Origin: Castanea sativa
Lineage: Eukaryota; Streptophyta; Magnoliopsida; Fagales; Fagaceae
Assembly: GCF_040712315.1 (NCBI RefSeq)
Contig: NC_134017.1
Coordinates: forward strand, 59,434,636-59,498,635
Direction of reading: 5' to 3'
DNA length: 64,000 nucleotides
The position numbers were made by a program, and so were the translations under genes. The notes under the pieces are model-generated. The model did not search any database, was not told the origin of the DNA, and saw nothing but the letters and a program-made list of their open reading frames with translations. Positions 23,732-45,118 of the stretch are shown here, one piece after another; position 1 is the first letter of the stretch, and every line of letters begins with the position of its first letter.

Positions 23732-25347
23732 ATGCTAATGTGCTTATATGTATCTGTACATATCTATTAAATATTTGTTGCTGATACAGGTTCTTTGTGG
23801 TAGCCAACGGTATGGCCAGTTTCCATAATTGGTTGATATTAGTGTTGGAAATTGTTGGGCACAAGATTGACTACAAGGGATTGCGCCTTGCCATCATCGC
23901 CATTTTTGACATGGTATTATTATTATTACTTTATGAGAAGGACTTGGTATTTTTAACTGTAACAAAAAAAAAAAAAATTATAATAATTTTTTTAGTATTA
24001 CATCATTTGTAACATTATTTATCACAACTTTTATCATAATTTATTGAAGTGGTTGACTATGAGTGGTGAACAATCACTTTCACATAAATTATCACTTTAC
24101 AGTTAACCACATCAAAATTGTGACTTGAAAGTGATGAGAAGCTCAATAAATTTCATAAATTACTTGCCCTATTTAAGAAAATAGATATAATTATGACAAA
24201 AAGGCATAATAAACCGTGCTAGTATTCTCTCTATATATATAATAAAATAAAATTTAAAAAACCATGCTGGTATTAGTGTGCTACTGATTGCCTTTCGAAT
24301 TCCATGTTAGCATTTATGTTATTTTATTATATTTTTTTGAGAGCCCCATCCTTGCAATCTAAAATCTATATGATCTTTTTGTGACATGCAGTGTCCAATT
24401 TTATTTTCTTTCTCTTGTTTTAGTCAAAGAGAAAGGCTTTTGTGTGGTGCTCATTTGAATGGAAATTTAAAAGAAATGAGATTGATATATAACCATTTTA
24501 ATACACATGTCGTGTTCGGTGCTTGAAAATATTAGATGCAAGCTAAACATTTTATGACACGTGTCTAGTCATTTCGCTTTTCTTAGCTGAGTTTTTTTTT
24601 TTAAGGATTTGTTTATGTTGTGTGTGTAAAAAAGGATTTTTATTTTGTTTTGGAAAGGGACTACCGGTCACATGTTTGAATTATGTGGCCTTCTTAGTTT
24701 TTGGATTTTGGAGAGACTAACAATTTTAAGAAGGCCAAGTATGAATTTCTTGCACAATAAAAAAAAAAAAAAAAAACTTTCATACAACATATATATACAT
24801 GGTCCCCTTAATCTACTTATAGTTCCCTAAAGCAATTAGGGATGCCCAATGAAGTATTATCTCTACCTTCAATATCCTTCATTACTTAATTTTTTTACAT
24901 GTTTGTCGTCAAGATAATTCTGTAACTCATAACTTTACTAGACATACTATTAATGTCATAGGTCTATTAGTGTGAATGGACAATGTTCCATCACACCTTC
25001 GTTTTGTATCTCAAGCCAATTTGACTTCTTTTTAATTGAAATCACAGCTTTCTTCTATTAAAAAAAAAGTTGAAAACAATATTAATTATTTTTATTGGTT
25101 GTTTTGAGAGCAGTTGATTGTGGTTCTGGCAGCAGCTGGGGATGGAGCAGCAGTGTTCATGGCAGAGCTAGGGAAGAATGGTAATTCACATGCAAGGTGG
25201 AACAAAATTTGTGACAAGTTCCAAACCTTTTGTGACCATGGCAGTGGAGCTCTCATTGCTTCCTTCATTGGCCTCCTTCTTCTCTTGATCATCAATGTCA
25301 TCTCTATTGCCAAATTGTCCAAGCCAAAATCCGACAATACCATTTAA
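22891..25347 (+). CDS. CASP-like protein, CASPL1B type, four-span membrane protein
   Basis: Exons are 22891-23123, 23790-23913 and 25114-25347, which join in phase to 196 residues. Four hydrophobic spans are visible: about 33-53 (LLLLRLVAFLATASATIVM), 75-97, 110-133 (AIIAIFDMLIVVLAAAGD) and 165-187 (ASFIGLLLLLIINVISIA). The Arg in span 1 and the Asp in span 3, both conserved in the CASP/MARVEL-related family, are present. CASP proteins build plasma-membrane scaffolds. CASPs proper organise the Casparian strip, while CASPL proteins have broader and less-known roles. The start is the first ATG after a CT/CA-rich leader. An open frame running through the first donor is intron read-through. Intron 1 holds two (TA)n runs. 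Intron 2 is 1.2 kb and holds nothing recognisable. Confidence 0.9.
23304..23333. repeat. (TA)n microsatellite in CASP-like intron 1
   Basis: An uninterrupted AT dinucleotide run. Confidence 0.85.
23667..23727. repeat. (TA)n microsatellite in CASP-like intron 1
   Basis: About 30 AT dinucleotides, roughly 60 bases before the branch and acceptor region of exon 2. Confidence 0.9.
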
Positions 25348-26509
25348 TTTATGTAAATGTAGTTGTGGTGGATCCAATTCCATTCTCACCTGTGTGTTTG
25401 CTAGCCTTTTGGGCTTTGTTCCACACTACTTGTGTTTGCTCAACTCTTAAGTGTACTTCTCTCTGTGATTAATGCCTATGTAACCACGGTTGTTAATTCT
25501 CTCCAAATTCAAAAACCTACATTTATTGATATTTGAATATGAGGATGGTTGCTTTCCTATCCATGCATATGATGAGATATTTCTAAAAAACAACAACGCG
25601 ATTTCTCAATGGAAATCATGGTATCTAACTTATTTAGCCATTTTTGCACATCCTTTAATTGGATATAATTGGTGGGTTCAATGAGGGACTACACACATCT
25701 TGATGAATAGTTAGGTACTAGAATAATTATAAACACCTTTCTTAGAAAAAAAAAAAAGACTATGAATTTGGCAAAGTTTATATGCGATGTTGACCTATGT
25801 TTTTATTGTAAAAGAGAAAAGTTAAGAAGTAACAGGATTTGTAAGATAATAAAATTTTAATATTATTAATTAAATTGACACTATTCTTAAATTATTTTGA
25901 AATTTAGTCTAAAAGTGATAAAATCCTATTTCTAAAATACAATTAAAAAATGTTAAATTTGTAAATAACTTCAAAAGAATTTCAATTTAAATAATTAATA
26001 TTAAAAAATTATTATTTTACAAATTTTGCCCAAGAAACTCATGAGAAAAAGGAAAGTATTGAAAGCGTTAAAAATTAAAAAAAGGAAAGCATTAAAAAGA
26101 TTTTAAAATGAAATAATTTGAGAAAGAGGCAGGCTGTGCTTCAAAATTGGAAAGACTAATAAGAAAGAATTAAGGAGGAGAGAAGAGAAAATAGAACTTA
26201 ATGCCTCATACTAGCATGAGTAATTCATGGGATTTCAGTCTCACATCATAAATTTTTTGAAAAATACTAAAGCTATATTACAAGTTTTAATTTCTAAAAG
26301 TAAATATTTTGAAGACTTCAACAAATAGATATCACAATTCACAACCTACCAAATTGGTGTCAGAGTCTTATAAATGACATTTTCTAGTTCTCTCATGGAG
26401 AAAAATGTGGATTCAAAACTCCCTCCTCTATTGTATTGAGAGGAAAAAAACATTCATATTAGTGAATTGAACTTGAAAAATTATGAACATTGGTCAATTA
26501 ATTCATTGG
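25348..26509. other. Intergenic stretch, no gene seen
   Basis: The CASP-like 3'-UTR, then AT-rich sequence without recognisable coding or RNA features. Confidence 0.6.
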
Positions 26510-26668
26510 TACCACCACGCACCCTTAGCACCATGGTTACTTTATAAGTATAAGTGCCTGTAAGGTGTGGGGTGCAAGAGCTTGAGTTCAAATCTCCATG
26601 AGAGAGTTTTACACACACATGCACTTAAATTAGACTAGAGTAAAATTTCTATTTTGTATATAAAAAAA
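26510..26668 (+). mobile_element. SINE-like element, family A copy 1
   Basis: It has a CACCATGGTTACT box-A-like start and AAGTATAAGTGCCTGTAAGG. A GAGTTCAAATCTC word looks like box B, followed by a CACACACATGCACTTA block and a TTTTGTATATAAAA tail. The same order of blocks is found at 27215-27371 (+), 43308-43466 (-) and 58627-58776 (+), so this is a dispersed tRNA-derived family. No clean target duplication was found. Confidence 0.6.
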
Positions 26669-27214
26669 AAGAGAATTCCACCAATTGAATCATATTCAAT
26701 TTTCCTACTAAAAATTTATGATTTTCTGTTATGGTAATTCAAACTTGAAACCACAGTTGTCAACTGATTAATTGTATTACAAATCAATTTATCATTTTTC
26801 TATATTAAGATACATAACTCTGATAATGGTTAGTAAAATATATAGAAAAAATTATAAATATTCCCATATGAACAAAAAAAAAATTTGTTACTAATTTAGA
26901 ACAATAAAATCAATGACTTATTCCTATAAAAAAAAATCAATGACTTATTTTTCATCACCCATGTAATAGTTTTTGAGAAATATAATAAAATAAGCATGTA
27001 GGTGGTTCCATTGAAAAATGAAACTGCAAAAATAACTCTGGCTTAAAGTTCTAAATGTTATTCTATTGACCATTTTTTTCCTATAATAGAATATTTTGGT
27101 GTCAATCTATTCAGAACATTCCAGTCCATTCATCATAGTGTTCTATCGTATTAAATTATCAATTCAACTATGAATCTTACTAACACTTTCTAGTATTTTC
27201 AACGTATCGTTTTT

Positions 27215-27371
27215 AACTACCGCACACTCTTAGTGCGATGGTCACTCCACAAGTATAAGTACTTGTGGGGTGTGGGGGGTAAGGGCCGGAGTTTAAGTCT
27301 CTAAGATGGAGCTTCACACACGTATACACTTAGATTAAATTAAAGTAAAAATTCTATTTTGTATATATATA
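27215..27371 (+). mobile_element. SINE-like element, family A copy 2
   Basis: It runs from GCACACTCTTAGTGCGATGG through CACAAGTATAAGTACTTGTG, GGAGTTTAAGTCTC (box B position) and CACACACGTATACACTTAGA to a TTTTGTATATATAT tail. See copy 1. Confidence 0.65.
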
Positions 27372-27700
27372 TGTAAAAATTAAAAAAAAAAAAAAACTCA
27401 TCACTTTTAGTGGAAGATGCTTACTATCACACCAAGGCACTTACTATTTATAAAGTATGAAGTAATAGCTTAAACTTTAAAGTTATGTAATGCATTCCTT
27501 AAAAAGTAAACAATTTATTTTTATTATTATTTTTATTTGGCCTTTCATCCAACAAAATTTTACATATTTATGAAAATATTAATATTAATTTATTGTCATG
27601 CTGCCTTAATGGATTTTTTTTTTTCCAAAGCCGATAAAATACTTGCTTTTAAAAAAAAAATCGATAACAGATAAAATACTTGCTATAAAAAAGGGATAAA

Positions 27701-27735
<35 letters not shown>

Positions 27736-28200
27736 TTATATGTATTAAAGATTAAATCAAAAGTATAGAAGAGATAATATTGAGAAAACGAAGGAAGGGG
27801 TAGCTGGTTTGATATACGTGGACAAGATGATGCAAGCAAAGTACTGATAACGATATATATATAGAAATAGAAATAGAATCAAATCTTATCTAAATCTAAT
27901 TCATTCGGTACTAGGTCTAGGAGAAGTACTACAGTGTAACACAAATCACACTACAATTTTAGTACGTACAATTCTGCTTCTCCTAGTACCGACCGAACGT
28001 GTAAAAAGTAAAAGTAAAAAAAAAAAAAAACAAGGAAAAGACTGAGAGAGTTGTTACTTTAAATCACGTGTGTCTGTGTGCGTCAGTTTAAAGTCTCTCA
28101 AATCCAACGCAACCGCCAAATGATGTTACTTTCACCAAAAAAGTACAAAGTGCGTACGTATATTTTGTCCAACTTTTTTGGGTATAAATAAATGGATTTT
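27372..28200. other. Intergenic stretch, no gene seen
   Basis: It contains a fragment of the Au-like SINE at about 27405-27445, a (TA)n run near 27705-27730, and otherwise AT-rich unique-looking sequence. Confidence 0.55.
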
Positions 28201-28344
28201 GCTAATGTGTGCCTTAAGGACATACAATAATTATTTATTTTTTGATTTTTTTAAATTAAAAAAGTATTGATAATTTTTTCAATTTTTAAGAAAATTTTAA
28301 CATAAATAGATGGCTTAATGTGTGTCTTAAGGGCACATATTAAC
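28201..28344. mobile_element. Small foldback MITE (TTAAGGGCACATATTAA family)
   Basis: The left end CTAATGTGTGCCTTAAGGAC and the right end TGTCTTAAGGGCACATATTA are near-perfect inverted repeats. A second ATAAATAGATGGCTTAATGT word sits inside the right arm. It is related to 11606-11765. Confidence 0.6.
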
Positions 28345-28434
28345 CGGATCCTAAATAAATTAGTGATTTTAGTGTTTTAAAGTAGTAGATTAATGTATAA
28401 TATAAATGATTTAATTAATTATTAATTAACATAA

Positions 28435-29235
28435 AACCCAAGTAGGCATTCGGCCTCGAACGGTCAAGAACATATTATTCTGACATATGGAAGCCAACCA
28501 TGGAGGCACATACCTTAAAACATGGACCAAAAGTAAAACAAGAAGTCATTAGAAACACCCTCAAAATCCCAGACCTTGGAATCCGACCAAACAGGACCCA
28601 TCATCCTTGGTCCGAGCTTGAGTAATCCACTAGAGTCGTTCGAGGTGAAAGCCTATTGACTATACTGACTGCTCACACTAGTCGTGTTCTAAGCTACCAA
28701 AGCATCCTGCTAAGGTATTTGCGAAATATCCAAGGATGCCCTCCAGATCTTCTTGATAAATCTACAACAATTAACTTAATACAATTGCATTTAATGCAAC
28801 AGATAATTTATTAGAAGAAAGCAAAAAGGCCCAAAATTTTATGTTATCATAACCTCAAGAAAAGAAAAGCTTGATGAGATAGAAAGTTGCCCAACTACAC
28901 CAAGACAACACTTACTATGGCACATGCTGGAGAAGAAAATGAAGAGAACTAAGCAAATGATAAGGATAAAGAAAAAGGAGAAGGGAGAGTATAAAAGAAA
29001 AGGAGGCAGACAAGTGAGGGCAGTTTTTGAAGGATTAGAGAAAGAGATAGAAGACAAAGAAGAGAAGAGCGAAACACATAGTGAGAAATAACCAGTAGAG
29101 AGTTAGCTAGTTCTTATTCAAATTTCTTGTTGCAGATTGAATTGCACCCTTAATAGAAATCAATTGTGATTACAAGCAAGTAATTAAGCTCGGGCTAATT
29201 TCTTGCTTCCAAGTGTGTTTGGGGAATCATTATAA
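28435..29235 (+). mobile_element. Possible LTR fragment of a Ty3/Gypsy-type element
   Basis: It is less AT-rich than its surroundings. The text has a look common in large plant LTRs: a Pro/Glu-poor leader rich in CCAAGG and GACC words, GCATTTAATGCAACAG near 28785, a TATA box (AGTATAAAAG, 28987) and a GAGAAGAG-rich start region after it. No TG...CA ends, no duplicate copy and no coding part were found, so this is a weak call. Confidence 0.35.
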
Positions 29236-30770
29236 GCTAGATTTTTGTTTATTTTATATTTGTTTGTAGGTTCCACTTATTTTCCGTCTCAGTTTTATTT
29301 CAAATCATTTAAATTTTAGTTTTTTATTTTAAAAATAACCTATTTTTATACTTTTTGTTTCACATTATGCAAATAAACGACAAAAATAAAAAATTCTCAA
29401 ACGGATAAGCATTCACATTAGTTCATGTAAAAATTCATATTTATTTTAGCATAAGAGTTTACTTTTTCTATTTTACACAACCACTTTTCAAAAACTCCTA
29501 TATTGAATTATCTATCATACACTTAATTTCATTAAAATATCAAATTTTCTTCATTTTTTAACTAATTTTATTTCTTTATATATAACAACTACCACCCACT
29601 CTTTTCCTTCACTCTCATAATATGTAAAAAAAAGAATAAAAAACTAAATAAAAAATGAATAAGTTCATGCAAATTTACATGATTATTGTAACAATTTTAC
29701 AAATTTACATATCTTTAACTTAACTGTTGTGGGTGATTTTTTTTTTTTTGGATAGATGATGTGGGTGATTTTGGAACTTAAGTATGTAAAATTAAGCACT
29801 GTTTTTATTTTGCATTGACTAATATTTTTTTGAGAGAGAGAGTTTCAAATCTATGGCGTCCGCTTTAGATGATAGCTCTTTATCATCAAATTAAGACACT
29901 AATCAGTTTTTGGTGTAAACGGGAATTGAATCTCAAATCTTTTATACAACCATCAGAAACTTTACCAGTTGAGTAAACTAGAACCCACTTGCATTAACAA
30001 ATATAAATGCTCTTAGTATGTGTTCTTAGAGGACCTAAAGTTACACAAGCTTGGACCTTAAAGGTAAATTAAAATAACAATTGATTAATGGTCACACTTT
30101 ATTACTTGTGAGTTTGTGATTGGATTGTGTCATTTACATAATCATCCACAATTCGTATTTAATGAAAAACAGTCCAATACAATCACTATTTCTTTTTCTT
30201 TTCTTTTTTGGATGGAATACGATCACTATTGATGCATGACAAAGCGTGTTCCTAAACTTTTCCATAAAATAAAATAATAAAAAAAGTAAAAGCGGCAGAA
30301 ATAAATAAAAAGCTTTTAGTTTGTGTTACAACGACTAAGAAATAGAACTCGAACCAGAATACAAGGTTGGATTGTGAGGCACACCGTTTTCTTTCCGTTA
30401 AATACTGTGTGCGTGCATGCGTGCGTTTGTTTTAGCGGGTTCGTTTCTTTATTCAATGTTGACTCTCTCTCTCTCATATGACTATAAATAACACTAAAAT
30501 AGAAAATATATTATTTACCTCTATTTTTTATTTATAATAATCTTAACAAATATTCAACTTCCTCGTTTGCTTAGAATTTTTATTTATTTATTCCTAAAAG
30601 ATAGAAGGTGTTTAGGATTAGGACTCCTAATCAATTAGTAAAAGGACTTATTTAATCAAATCCCACTTATTATTATTCTTATTTTAAAAGCCTAAACAAA
30701 AATAAAACGTATTATTCTATTTATTTATTTAGTAGTGGTATTTATTTACATTGACAATACATATAAATTG
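29236..30770. other. Intergenic stretch upstream of the JmjC gene
   Basis: Nothing recognisable apart from low-complexity runs, including a GTGCGTGCATGCGTGCGT run near 30409 and a CT run near 30466. The promoter of the demethylase gene should be at its right end. Confidence 0.55.
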
Positions 30771-31458
30771 GAGAGCCGAGGCAGAAGGAGAGAGAAGAAG
30801 TGTTCAACTACAAACTACACTTTACACGTCTTTCAATCTTAAACACATCCTCAAAAAACCTGAGGTACCCATTTGCTTTCTTTTTCTTTTTTCGCTTTTA
30901 TTCTTTTTCATGTTTCCATTATTTTATTTATTTATTATTATTATTTTGCATGCTATTTATTTGTGTTTTCACCTTCTTTCATTCTTGTTATTACTGCCCA
31001 CTAATCATTTTTCTTTAATTAAATTATTTTGTTTACTAAGTCAATTCCCTTTTGTTTTTTTAATTTGAAAAATCAGATTGCATTCAATTTTTTTTTCTTT
31101 GTTTTTTTTATCTTTTTCAAAATTGTAGTTTATTGAATTTTCTTATAAAGATTATATTTTTATTCATTCTTTTATGGGATTTTATTTTTTGGTTTAAGTT
31201 TGCATTGATTCAGAAAGCAGAAACAAAACTGATATTTGGGGGGGCTGCTATTGAAGCTCTGGGAATTGGGTATATATTGATATTGATAGCCTTCTTTTTT
31301 CTATCTAAATTTTGAGTCTTTTTTTTTATTGTAAAGAATGAAAATCTGTTTCTGATTAATTGTTTCAGCATTTTTTTGATTTGGGTTGCTCATTATACGG
31401 TCTAATTCTGCAGGTATAGTTGGTAAATTAGGGTTTGCATTTTTTGTCATTGTAGCCA
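30771..31458 (+). promoter_or_regulatory. Probable 5'-UTR exon and leader intron of the JmjC gene
   Basis: A purine-rich leader (GGAGAGAGAAGAAGTG) ends at a good donor, ACCTGAG|GTACCC (30864). The next acceptor upstream of the start codon is ATTGTAG|CCAATGG at 31455. That leaves only three leader bases before the ATG. A long T-rich intron in the leader is common for plant chromatin genes. The upstream transcription start is not defined. Confidence 0.45.
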
Positions 31459-40092
<8,634 letters not shown>

Positions 40093-40589
40093 GGGCAATG
40101 AGAACCCGAGCCCATCGGTGTCATGATCGCCGTAAATGGAGTAATCAAGAAGGGCTGCAATGCCATGGACTGTGACGGCATTGGTGGCGTAGACATCGGG
40201 TCGAGTGATGGGAGAGTCGTTGAGGGTGAAATTGGTGGCAGAGGTGTTGGTGATGAGGATAGTTTCGTCTGGTAAGAGAGTTGGGAGGCGAGTGTTGGTG
40301 TTGAAGAGGAGGAGGTCAGAGAAAGAGAGGCGCTGAGGGACTATGTGGTAAGGTAAGAGCAAAGGGTCCATGTTTGTGTTCATGTTGAGAGAACCGTCTT
40401 GGTCTTGTGGAATGAAGAGAGTTGCGCTGATTGCGAGTGTTAGCGGGTTGATCATTGAGATAATATTTGCCCAGTTGGTGAAATCACTTGCGCCTATTAG
40501 TGCATCGATTATGTTGTTTATTTCTTGGGAGGATTGTGGTTGTGAGGGTGATGATGGTGGTGGTCTTGGTCTTGATGAAGATGGATGAG

Positions 40590-40995
40590 AACGTGATTGT
40601 GGTGGTGGTGGTGGAGGTGGTGATTGAGATGGTGGTGGTAAAGGTGGAGGGTGTCGTTGTGGGGGTGGTGGAGGGTGTTGTTGTGGGGGTGGTGGAGGAG
40701 ATGGGGAAGGTGGGGATGGAGATGGTGGAGGTGGTGGTGGTGGCGATGGTGGAGGAGGATATGGTGGTGGTGGTGATGGAGATGGCAGAGGGGATGGGGG
40801 TGGTGGGGATGGAGATGGTGGCGGTGGTGGAGGAGGGGATGGGGGTGGTGGTGATGGAGATGGTAGAGGAGGAGATGGGGGTGGTGGTGACGGAGATGGT
40901 GGTGGTGGTGATGGGGGTGATGATGGCTGCAGCGGCAGCGGCGGTAGTGGTGATGGTGGTGAAAAATGGGTGGTGTTTGGGGATGGGGTTGGGGA
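40590..40995 (-). repeat. Proline-codon repeat region of the FLA gene
   Basis: Dense CCACC/CCATC-type repeats on the minus strand encode SPPPP blocks. The same DNA gives a long Val/Met/Glu-rich frame on the plus strand at 40488-41006, which is only a shadow. The repeat is likely to vary in length between alleles. Confidence 0.85.
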
Positions 40996-41052
40996 GGCTA
41001 AGGTGATGGTGAGCAGTAGAATAGAGATGAGGAGAGAAAGGGAGTTGGCCAT

Positions 41053-41406
41053 GAGTGTGTTTCTTGAAAGGTGAAACATTTTCTTTTTTTCTTTATTTCT
41101 TTCTTTCTTTAGAGAAGAAAAATGAAAACTGAAAAATGAGTATTTTTTTTGTTGAGTATGGGTGGTATATATAATTGTAAGGTGAACATATACAAATCAT
41201 GCGTGAGTTTGTGTTTTTATTTGAATCTAGCTTCTAAAAGTGTAGTGTGTAGAGAGGATTGTTTTGGAAGATGATCCAACTAATTTCTAACCGACATTTG
41301 TTCCTAACTCTTCCCGCCAATTACCAAATCATGCTAGTTAGTAGCTAAGGGGCAATTTGGAGATTAAAAATAATATCATTATTTTTATTTTATTAGAATA
41401 ATCTCA

Positions 41407-41472
<66 letters not shown>

Positions 41473-42081
41473 AATTTTTTGGTTTAACCCTATATACGAT
41501 AATATATATTTTTTGCGTTCATAGAACTTTTCAAAAGCATAATTTTATTTTAATTTATACTAATTTCACCTTTAAAAAACGAAGAAGAAGATATCTAAAT
41601 AAATTGTAATAACATTATTATAAAATAAAGGAAAATTTAACAAAATTACTACAATTTTACATTTTCATTAATGATTGTGCTATTCCATTTTTTTCTTTCT
41701 CTTCTATCAAGAGACAAAGAAAGTCGTGAAATATAATTCATTCCATGATCCATCCAATTGAAGAAGTGCAATTCATGATTATCCCACTAGCCTTCAGATA
41801 AGTAGTTAAGTTTTTATTTATTTTTTATTTTATTTTGAGAATCTTGAGAAAGGATAAATAATTAAGTTAAACAAAAAATAAAAGCAAAGGAATGGTCGAA
41901 TAAATTTTAAATTTAATCAATTCATCATAACAATCTTCATGTACTTTCAACATTTTAACTAAATTACATGGTTCTAAGGGCTATGGGTCAACTAGAAATG
42001 CATTAGTGAAAATAACAGAAATAGCCCTTAAAACTATTCTCATTTTTGGAGAATGCAACTCTATACTAATCAATATCAATA
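41053..42081. other. FLA upstream region with long (TA)n
   Basis: The FLA promoter lies here, reading leftward. The 60 bases before the start are CTTTCTTT-rich on the plus strand. A (TA)n tract spans about 41410-41466. No gene was seen. Confidence 0.6.
41410..41466. repeat. (TA)n microsatellite
   Basis: About 28 TA dinucleotides in an unbroken run. Confidence 0.9.
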
Positions 42082-43970
42082 TCAATATATATATAAAAGC
42101 AGAGACCTCATTGTGTGAGGGTCTAAGCTTTTACCAAGTGGCACCTCTTATGAAGTTTCTCTACAATCATTCAACTCTCCCATTAATTGACTAAGTTTAA
42201 TCCACAACTCTCTCTCTTCTTCATGTCTTTTAGTTTACCAAATGTTTCAGTTTTTTTTTTTAATAAAAAGGGATACCAAAATAACTAATGAGATCAAGAT
42301 AGATAATCTTCTAGCAATTATGTTGCCTAAATTACACAAATCCATATATTTTATTTACTATAATCATTATTATTTATTTTATTATATGGGAATCCTTATT
42401 ATTTTATGGTGATGAATTTACATACAAATATCTCATAAACAAAGTCTCCCTCTTCTGTTAGTTTTTTTTTTTTTTTTTTTGGTATGACAAGTTTTTACAT
42501 TAGTTATATAAAGAAGTTTATGCCTTTATGATTGTGTAGATGCATTAATCACAACTTGCCTCCAAAATGATGTTTTGGTTTTTGCCTTTTTGTTTTCACA
42601 TTATGTATATTATCAAAACTCTACTATAATGATTAATGTAGGATTTTCTAAACCTTTGACTCCCAAACCTCTCTCACGCTTTGCCTTCCCCTCTCAACTT
42701 TGACCATATGCCTCTATTCTCTTTCTTTTTCTCTTAAAAAAAAAAACTTTCTTTCTCTTCAAAAAAAAAAAAAAAAAACCTTTAATAGTTAAATTTTCTA
42801 AACTACTGCTACTCTAAAATTTTGTTTCCATACTCATAATTTTTTTAAACACCAGGCCAATGGAAGAAACCATTGCTCTTGTGATCTTTTGTTGTAGCCA
42901 GTGACTATCCATCACACATTGGCCTTGACATGTATGAGTTCAAGCTATTTTTTGTTACTTTCAAAAATTCATTTCTTCACTTACAATCGGTAGGGTTAAA
43001 ATCGTGTAATTTTGTGTTTTTCTATTTTCTTTTATAGGTTGTGTTATCATGTATATCAATTTCCAAAAGATGCTTGAAGTCTAAAACTAAGAAGTCGATA
43101 ATTGTTTATTTAGTGTAAAAGTCTCATTGTCATTGTCATTGTCATTGTCATTGTCCTTTCAAGATTGTTTAATCTTAGCATATGACTTGAGTAGGCTGGT
43201 CTTTTCAAAATAAAAAAAAGCTAAACATGTTGTAAATCATAAATTGGATTATAGGGATCAAGTAGTTATCATCTAGGGTGGAGGGGTTTTTTTTATATAT
43301 TTTTTTACACAATAAAAATTTTACTCTTGCCAAATCTAAGTGTATATGTGTGTGAAACTCTCTCTTGGAAACTTGAACCTCGGCCCTTACCCCCGTACCC
43401 CGTACCCCATATCCCATAAATACTTATACTTGTGGAGTGACCATTATACCAAGGGTGTGCGGTGGTAGGGTGGAGGGGATTTAGTCAATGACAATCGAAT
43501 TTGCAGAGGAAAAACAACACGACTATTCAATCCGCATTAGACTTCAAAGCTTCTTTCTAGAGTAAGTTTTTTGATATTTCAGTAAATAAATACAAATTGA
43601 CTTTTTTCCTACAATAAATTGAGTTTTGGGATAATGTTTTTTTTTTTTTAGTTTTGGTTTAATGATGATTGTATAATTCTATATGTTGTGTGTGCTTTCT
43701 TTTCTATGAATTTCAATAATGTATGAATTGAGGATTTTAGCATTTGGCTCATTAAGGTTTTTTTATTTTATTTATTTTTTATTTTTTATAAAAATTCTAA
43801 ATTTCATCTTTATTTCATTATTTTGTTTAGTTTTTGTTACTTTTTGTAATGAACTCATTACTACCAAAGTTCTATGACAATTATGGTATAATATATGTAC
43901 AACATTCTCCAAACTTATCTTACATAAAACATTATAATATTATCCGTGCATTGCACGGGTAACTTACTAA
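42082..43970 (+). mobile_element. Non-autonomous Helitron, first of a tandem pair
   Basis: It begins A|TCAATATATATATAAAAGC (42082; the repeated ATCAAT upstream makes 42070 or 42076 possible too). It ends CTAA|T at 43970. A perfect 7-bp stem hairpin, CCGTGCA-T-TGCACGG, lies at 43944-43958, 9-12 nt before the end. TC start, hairpin plus CTRR end and insertion between A and T are the Helitron hallmarks. No Rep/helicase protein is present. It contains a SINE on the minus strand at 43308-43466 and a (ATTGTC)n run at about 43123-43155. Confidence 0.8.
43308..43466 (-). mobile_element. SINE-like element, family A copy 3, inside a Helitron
   Basis: On the minus strand it runs from CCACCGCACACCCTTGGTAT through AAGTATAAGTATTTATGGGA, GAGGTTCAAGTTTC (box B) and CACACACATATACACTTAGA to AAAATTTTTATTG. 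It carries a short GTACCCC duplication near 43396-43410. Confidence 0.65.
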
Positions 43971-45118
43971 TCAATATATATATAAAAGCAGAGACCTCAT
44001 GCAGAAGTGCACGAGGTTCTGCCATGTGGCGCTTTGTATGAGTACTTTTTCGTTTAACCTTTCAACTCCAATCTTTTTATCAATGATTAGTTTAAGCCAT
44101 AAATGTAGAAAATTAAAAGATTTGGTTCTACTCACTTTTCCAACTTCTTCAACTTATCCACTTTTAATTTCACTAATTTAATAAATGAAAGGTTTTCTCC
44201 ATTCAATATTAGTTTTCATGTTCTTTTATATATTCCAGTTTCACAAAATATCAAAAGGCCAAAAGAAAAAGAGGACTGGAGAGATAGAGAGACAAAGAGT
44301 GAGAAATTAGTGTCAAAAAGAGTATGAAATTGCCATTGGTTTCAGGTGCATATGCTTTAAACTCTTTAACAACACTATCAAATGTTGATACAATGCTTTC
44401 ATAATATATGGGGTTTCTAAAAGGTATGTGTTTTTTTTTGTTTTTTTTTTATATTTTTGGAAAGTGTTTAATCTTTGTAAGTGATTAAAGTACTCAGATG
44501 TAAGTAAACTCATTAACAACACTATCAAAGCTTGATACAATCTTTTCACAACATATAGGTTTTCACAACATATGGGGTTTCTAAAAGGAATTTTTTTTTT
44601 TTTTTGGAAAGTGTTTAATTTTTGTAAGTGATTAAGGTACTTAGATGTAAGTAAAATTAAACGTAAGATACGAAATAATATAAGTTTATATTTCCCTGTT
44701 CAATTATTGTTTTTATTTTTAATCTCTTGGCATGTATATTTAGTTTTAAGATTAGAAATTATAAACCTTAAATCTTAGATGTTTAGCCTTCAAAAGTTCA
44801 CGTGTTTTCTTTTAAAAAAAATAAATACTTCAAAAAAAAGAAAAAGAAATAATAAAAAAATTTATATTTTAAATGGTCAAATGTATTAAATAAATATACA
44901 TGTACACCTAATCAAACAAAAAAGAGCATATAGTGACATTTTTAGAGTCTAATTAATTATGGTTACTTATGGATATATTGTGTTACAATTTTTTATTCAT
45001 TCATTATTTTGGTTACATATAATACATAATCAAAATTAATTTTCCAAACATTATAACACATATAAGTATTATAAAATAACTAATAACGAACACGCGCATC
45101 GCACGGGACATCCACTAG
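43971..45118 (+). mobile_element. Non-autonomous Helitron, second of a tandem pair
   Basis: It starts with TC directly after the CTAA of the first element. Its first 30 bases are identical to the start of the first Helitron. It ends CTAG|T at 45118, preceded by a worn hairpin (CGCGCATCGCACGGG). No coding capacity. A ~145-bp inner block is tandemly duplicated (about 44367-44505 and 44512-44655), each copy with AACACTATCAAA, ATGGGGTTTCTAAAAGG and GGAAAGTGTTTAAT. Confidence 0.8.

Noticed and set aside
40488..41006. 172-codon plus-strand frame rich in Val, Met and Glu
   Set aside because: It is the antisense of the Pro-codon repeats of the FLA gene. The composition is an artefact of CCACC/GGTGG repeats.
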